64,000 nt of DNA, taken from Caballeronia sp031450805 (GTDB lineage: Bacteria; Pseudomonadota; Gammaproteobacteria; Burkholderiales; Burkholderiaceae). Where the stretch lies: positions 868,001-932,000 of the forward strand of contig NZ_JARTVY010000001.1 in the NCBI RefSeq assembly GCF_031450805.1. Reading direction: 5' to 3'. Numbering within the stretch: position 1 is the stretch's first letter; each line of letters starts with the position of its first letter. This document shows positions 60,168 to 64,000 of the stretch, one piece after another. The notes beneath the pieces were generated by a model. It did no database searches, had not been told where the DNA came from, and saw nothing but the letters and a program-made list of their open reading frames with translations. The position numbers and the translations under genes are program-made.

Positions 60168-61077
60168 GCTCGTGCTCGACCAGGCTGAAGGCCTGAGACG
60201 GTTGCTGACGCGTGCAGGCTCGCGCGTGGTGGCGGTCGCGGGCGGACCGGCGGGCATCGGCTGCACGTCGGCGGTGGTGAATCTCGGTGCGGCGCTCGCC
60301 GTGCATGGCAAGGATGTGCTCGTCATCGACGAGCGGCAGAACGGAACATCGGTGAGCCGCATGGCTGGGCTTTGCGGATCGCAGGCGATGAGCGCGGTGA
60401 TGTCCGGCCGCCACGCGCTGCAGGACGTCGTCACGCGCTCGCCGCTCGGCTTTTCGCTGATCGCCGCGCCTCGCGAGGAGCGCGTGAGCCACGACGCCGC
60501 GCAATGCCGCGCGCTGCTCGACGGATCGGCGGACATCGTGCTGATCGATACGCAACTGGATCGGCATGGCGCGTTGTCGTCGCTCGCGGCGCAGGCGCAT
60601 GACTTTCTGATCGTCACGCGTGCGGCTGCGCCGGCGATCACCGAGGCGTATGCGTGCATGAAGCGTCTGCACTACGCGCATGCGATCGGCCAGTTCCGTG
60701 TGCTGATCAATCACGTGCAGAACCCGGCCGATGCAGCGGTCGCGTTCGAGAACCTGTCGGGCGTCGCGAGCCGGTATCTGGCTGTGTCGCTCGTGCATGC
60801 GGGATATGTGTCCGAGGATGCGCGCATTACTCGGGCGAGGGAGCTGTCGCGTTCGGTGGTGGAGGCGTTTCCGGCAACGGCTGCGGCGCGCGACTATCGC
60901 CAGATTGCGGCGGAGCTTCTTCACTGGCCGATGCGTCCCGCGCTTCTTGCGGGCGATGCGGAAATTCGAAACGAAGTGCAGTTTTTGGTTGGCGAGTCTG
61001 ACAAGGGCGGGCGGGAAGTGGCGCGAAGGGCGCCGATGTTTCCCGGCCATGCATTGAGCAGCACGGCGTCGATGTGA
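60148..61077 (+). CDS. FlhG/FleN-like MinD-ParA family protein with degenerate P-loop
   Basis: The 309-residue protein is in the flhG position between flhF and fliA and aligns with the MinD/FleN fold (VVNLGAALAVHGKDVLVID near 42-60, DIVLIDTQLD near 130-140, FRVLINHVQ near 185). The deviant Walker A, normally SGKGGVGKTN, reads GGPAGIGCTS (32-41). Both the signature lysine (Pro34 here) and the P-loop lysine (Cys39) are missing, so it probably does not hydrolyse ATP. FlhG normally stimulates FlhF GTPase with an N-terminal activator helix, here DQAEGLRRLL (11-20), which is preserved. That activator role could survive without ATPase. ATG 60148 was chosen inside the flhF overlap. Confidence 0.83.
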   Translation: MRSALDKLVLDQAEGLRRLLTRAGSRVVAVAGGPAGIGCTSAVVNLGAALAVHGKDVLVIDERQNGTSVSRMAGLCGSQAMSAVMSGRHALQDVVTRSPLGFSLIAAPREERVSHDAAQCRALLDGSADIVLIDTQLDRHGALSSLAAQAHDFLIVTRAAAPAITEAYACMKRLHYAHAIGQFRVLINHVQNPADAAVAFENLSGVASRYLAVSLVHAGYVSEDARITRARELSRSVVEAFPATAAARDYRQIAAELLHWPMRPALLAGDAEIRNEVQFLVGESDKGGREVARRAPMFPGHALSSTASM

Positions 61078-61097
61078 TCAAGACAAAGGTGACCCAG

Positions 61098-61829
61098 ATG
61101 TACAACGCCCAAGGCAAACTCTCGCAGTCCGACGTGTTGACGCGCTACGCGCCGCTCGTTCGCCGGCTGGGACTGCAGCTCGTCGCCAAGATGCCGGCGA
61201 GCGTGGATCTCGACGATCTGATCCAGGCCGGCATGATCGGCCTGATGGATGCGGCGAGCCGTTACAAGGAAGATCAGGGTGCGCAGTTCGAGACGTATGC
61301 GAGCCAGCGCATCCGCGGCGCGATGCTCGACGAGTTGCGCGCGAACGACTGGTTGCCGCGCAGCATGCGCAAGACATCGCGCGAGGTGGAATCGGCGGTG
61401 CACAAGGTCGAGCAGAGTCTCGGACGTTCGGCGAGCGAGGTGGAGATCGCCGAGCACATGAAGCTGCCGCTCGACGAATACCAATCGATGCTGCAGGACT
61501 TGCACGGCAGCCAGTTGATCTATTACGAAGACTTCGATCGTTCGGCGGATGACGAGCCGTTTCTGGACCGGTATTGCGTGGATCGGTCGGACCCGCTGTC
61601 GGCGCTGCTCGATGAGAGCTTGCGCGGGGCGCTGATCGAGGCGATCGATCGGTTGCCGGAGCGCGAGAAGCTCTTGATGAGTCTGTATTACGAGCGCGGG
61701 TTGAATCTGCGCGAGATCGGCGCGGTGATGGAAGTCAGCGAGTCGCGCGTTTGCCAGCTGCATAGCCAGGCGGTGGCGAGGCTGCGGGCGAAGTTGCGGG
61801 AGCAGGAGTGGACGGGGGTGGAGGCTTGA
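61098..61829 (+). CDS. fliA: flagellar RNA polymerase sigma factor FliA (sigma-28)
   Basis: The 243-residue sigma factor directs late flagellar and chemotaxis genes. Region 2 is in VDLDDLIQAGMIGLMDAASRYKEDQGAQFETYASQRIRGAMLDELR (about 35-80), region 3 in SREVESAVHKVEQSLGRSASEVEIAEHM, and region 4 in LPEREKLLMSLYYERGLNLREIGAVMEVSESRVCQLHSQAVARLR. ATG 61098 follows AAAGGTGA and gives the usual MYNAQGKLSQ start; a GTG at 61074 overlapping flhG is the alternative. It is the last flagellar gene in this window. Confidence 0.94.
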   Translation: MYNAQGKLSQSDVLTRYAPLVRRLGLQLVAKMPASVDLDDLIQAGMIGLMDAASRYKEDQGAQFETYASQRIRGAMLDELRANDWLPRSMRKTSREVESAVHKVEQSLGRSASEVEIAEHMKLPLDEYQSMLQDLHGSQLIYYEDFDRSADDEPFLDRYCVDRSDPLSALLDESLRGALIEAIDRLPEREKLLMSLYYERGLNLREIGAVMEVSESRVCQLHSQAVARLRAKLREQEWTGVEA

Positions 61830-62049
61830 GGGGGTAGATCCCGCAGCGGCCATCAGCTTCTGCAACGCCTAAGAGATTGAACGTCTGAAGAGCCGCGCGC
61901 CTTCAGATTGTCGTGAAGCTAAGCGGATTCGATGCATCGGTTGCCGGTCCGCTTCTTCCGGTCTCCGAAGTGGCATAACCCAGACCTCCAGTCGCCACCG
62001 CTTCGCAGATTCGTTTCTTGGTTCACGCGTTCGGGATGAAGGCGCTGCG
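61830..62049. other. junction between flagellar cluster and DUF262 gene
   Basis: The 220-base region between convergent genes contains two dyads: TCTGAAG (61884-61890) / CTTCAGA (61901-61907), and AAGCGGA (61921-61927) / TCCGCTT (61948-61954). Neither has a T-run, but they may end the two converging transcripts. No attachment repeat or tRNA remnant is visible. Confidence 0.4.
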
Positions 62050-63921
62050 TCATAAGGCGGCTTCCTGCAAACGCTCAGGAGCCCAGACATGTTCGATCAA
62101 TGCGACTACCAATTCGCGCCGGGTCCGCTGTTCCTCCTTCGTGAAAGTGTCGAAGGCCCTGAATGGCAGTTGATGTTCTGCAGCAAACTGCTGGAACTTC
62201 GGTTGGTGCTGGTAAGCGCTCGCGTCCAAGCTTGCCGCGTAGAAGTTCTGCTTGGCGTAGTGCGGGCGCTTGTCGGCGAATGACTTGTCTTGCAGACTAC
62301 GGTTCACGTCGGCAGGCAGCAAAAGGAGGGAAGCCACGTGGTTCCGCCACTCTTGGAACTCCTGCTCGTCTGCGAAGTGCTCGGCCACAGCCTCATAGTC
62401 GTCGGCCCAAATGTGCTCGATGTCGAACGGATTCTTGACATCCCGCCTGACTAGTTTGTCGAAGGACTCGGTGCGGCCCGCGCCGGCCTCGGTCGCGGCC
62501 GTCAGGCGCGCCAACAGGTGAGCGATATAGCGACGGCTGAATTGATTAAGTCCTAGACCATCAATGCCCGTTCGGCCTCTGGCGACGCTGCCCTCAAACG
62601 TTACGTCGTCTTCTTCCAGCTTTTTAGTCAGCGCCTCTACCAACTCCGACAAAGGTTTGCGACGAATATCGCGGCATAGCAGCCACATGGCATACGACAC
62701 ACTTGAGTATCCGACGCGGATGTAGTTCACCACACGGCGCATCAGCCAGATGTCAAGGTAGGTGGCCGTCACGGCTAGCTTCCGACGCACGGTGTCGTCG
62801 TCGTCCGTTTCGATGAGCGGCGCCAGCAGCACCGTGCCCTGCCACGTGAAATCGTTGTGAGCGTTGTAGTAGATGGGCTCCAGACCGGGCGTGTAGTGTC
62901 GGCTGGCGGCGAGAACGCGCCGGTAGGCTCTAGCGAAGAACGGGAAGCTCTGGGCCATCAGATGCTGATTGGCTTGTGCCTTGCCCAGGCCGAGTTGCAC
63001 GCTGTGATCGCGCACCCAGCGGTGAAAGACTGATCCGATGAGTTCCCAGTCCTTGTCCACGGCGCCTGCCTTGCGTTCGCGCGTGGAGTCGGCGTATTGC
63101 GCGCGTAGCCAAGCCTTGATGCAATTGGCGTCGCGCTCGGGCTCGTGGCTACCGCCCCACGAGATTAGCTCTAGAACCTCGTGCTTCCAAGTCTGGTTAG
63201 CCTGCATGCGGGCTTGCGGGTCTTCGATCGGGGCCAGCAAGTAGGCCTTGAGCATGTCCACCGGGCTGAGCGGTTTGCCGCGATCATTCATGGTTTCGAA
63301 GATCGCGTACGCGTAGTTGTCGTTGTCAGTGGCGATCTCGATCAAGCCCACCCGCGTGAGGAGCCAGTAGATGAAGTGTGGCAGCGCGTCGCCAAGATCG
63401 ACCAGCAGGTCGTTGGCCTCGATGTCGCTGTAACGGGCGTACATCGTTTGAATGGACTCATCTTTGCCATCAGGGCTGTAGTCGTAGCCCTGGAACAGCG
63501 CCTGGATAACTGGAAGGCGCTCGGGGATGTCGAGGTTGAACTTGGGCTCGCCCAAGTTGTCGCTGAAGATCAGGGGCGCCATGGTCTTCGACACCGGCAA
63601 CTCCCGTGCTTCCGCCGCGCGGTATAGGCAGATGAGCAGCAGCGTAAGCGAAGTCACCCGCTGCTGGCCATCGATCAGATAATTTTTGCCGTTGCGCTTG
63701 CTGACGATGATGGAGCCGAGAAAGTATTCACCGTAGCTGCTCACTGCCGGAGTCTCGTCCCCTGCCTGGTACTGAGAGAAGAACTTGGCTTGTAGGTCTG
63801 ATAGCAGTTCGTCGATATTCTCCTTTTCCCACTTGTACTCGCGCTGATACTCGTCGATGGAGAAGGACTGACTTTGCAGCAATTGCTGCACGCTACGGTA
63901 ATGCGGTGTGATGGCGCTCAT
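62050..63921 (-). CDS. DUF262/DUF1524 (GmrSD-like) putative nucleic-acid-targeting defence protein
   Basis: The 623-residue protein joins two domains. Residues 1-230 are DUF262, with YQREYKW (25-31) and the ParB-like nucleotide motif YLIDGQQRVTSL (81-92). The C-terminal part is DUF1524, an HNH-type nuclease with DIEHIWADDYE and a following NHVASLLLLPADVNRSLQDKSFADKR. The same pair makes up the GmrSD type IV restriction enzymes, which cut modified phage DNA using nucleotide hydrolysis. ATG 63921 follows GAGGGACACGCC; an in-frame GTG at 63972 is possible. It is convergent with fliA. A defence role is inferred from domains, not shown. Confidence 0.82.
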   Translation of the reverse strand: MSAITPHYRSVQQLLQSQSFSIDEYQREYKWEKENIDELLSDLQAKFFSQYQAGDETPAVSSYGEYFLGSIIVSKRNGKNYLIDGQQRVTSLTLLLICLYRAAEARELPVSKTMAPLIFSDNLGEPKFNLDIPERLPVIQALFQGYDYSPDGKDESIQTMYARYSDIEANDLLVDLGDALPHFIYWLLTRVGLIEIATDNDNYAYAIFETMNDRGKPLSPVDMLKAYLLAPIEDPQARMQANQTWKHEVLELISWGGSHEPERDANCIKAWLRAQYADSTRERKAGAVDKDWELIGSVFHRWVRDHSVQLGLGKAQANQHLMAQSFPFFARAYRRVLAASRHYTPGLEPIYYNAHNDFTWQGTVLLAPLIETDDDDTVRRKLAVTATYLDIWLMRRVVNYIRVGYSSVSYAMWLLCRDIRRKPLSELVEALTKKLEEDDVTFEGSVARGRTGIDGLGLNQFSRRYIAHLLARLTAATEAGAGRTESFDKLVRRDVKNPFDIEHIWADDYEAVAEHFADEQEFQEWRNHVASLLLLPADVNRSLQDKSFADKRPHYAKQNFYAASLDASAYQHQPKFQQFAAEHQLPFRAFDTFTKEEQRTRRELVVALIEHVWAPERLQEAAL

Positions 63922-64000
63922 GGCGTGTCCCTCACGCGTCTTGGTTTTGGGTTTCAGCTTGTCGCCGGCCACTTCGACTTGGTCGGCAGTCGGTAGCAGC
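63922..64000 (-). other. window edge, probable 3' end of an unseen upstream minus-strand gene
   Basis: Read on the minus strand, two of the three frames stay open from the edge and then close shortly before or near the DUF262 start. The sequence is too short to identify any protein. An operon partner of the DUF262 gene may lie just outside the window. Confidence 0.25.

Overview
The window comes from the primary chromosome of a Burkholderia sensu lato bacterium (Burkholderia, Paraburkholderia or Caballeronia). It is GC-rich. The evidence is the mnmG-rsmG-parA-parB-atpIBEFHAGDC block with Burkholderia-type AtpA and AtpE sequences, a trifunctional PutA, three branched-chain ABC loci and the flhF-flhG-fliA end of a flagellar cluster. 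Almost everything is ordinary core genome. I see no rRNA, tRNA, CRISPR array, transposase or prophage.

Layout. 1-3078: start of an HU gene running off the left edge, an unusual MnmC whose methyltransferase half looks decayed, and an intergenic stretch with the architecture of a bacterial origin (DnaA boxes, GC cluster, CTACTACTAC trio track, AT-rich tract). 3079-9462: CPA2 antiporter, YbdK-type ligase, Cys-rich MarR regulator, class I amidotransferase, Old Yellow Enzyme and a SET-domain protein. 9471-14189: TctD/TctE-like two-component pair, Lrp regulator, CYTH protein and LysR regulator. 14574-21288: GMC oxidoreductase followed by a complete liv-type ABC locus. 21812-28123: two similar solute-binding proteins and a second liv locus with a permease-ATPase fusion. 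28274-32657: mnmG, rsmG, parA and parB, with two perfect parS sites, one before and one inside mnmG. 34093-41645: atp operon. 41814-49859: acyl-CoA synthetase, esterase, PheC-like dehydratase, hemE and priA. 50323-55498: putA and another binding protein. 55631-58204: cytochrome b561, PepSY protein and a ThDP enzyme. 58455-61829: flhF, flhG and fliA. 62050-63921: a GmrSD-like DUF262/DUF1524 protein, probably accessory DNA.

How it fits together. The left third looks like the origin and centromere domain: a candidate oriC at about 2.3-2.6 kb, HU beside it, parS 26-27 kb away and parAB at 31-33 kb. The atp and mnmG-par genes read rightward, away from that origin. Further DnaA-box groups lie before marR and before priA. 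MnmC and MnmG act in the same tRNA U34 modification pathway. The liv loci, putA, the PheC-like protein and the GMC oxidase point to a versatile amino-acid and organic-acid scavenger.

The observations I consider most worth checking are the candidate origin, a parS site that doubles as an intrinsic-terminator hairpin, intercistronic hairpins after each multi-copy ATP-synthase gene, a PutA operator overlapping the putA promoter, degenerate P-loops in FlhG and one LivF, and a possible minus-strand small RNA near 43.7 kb.
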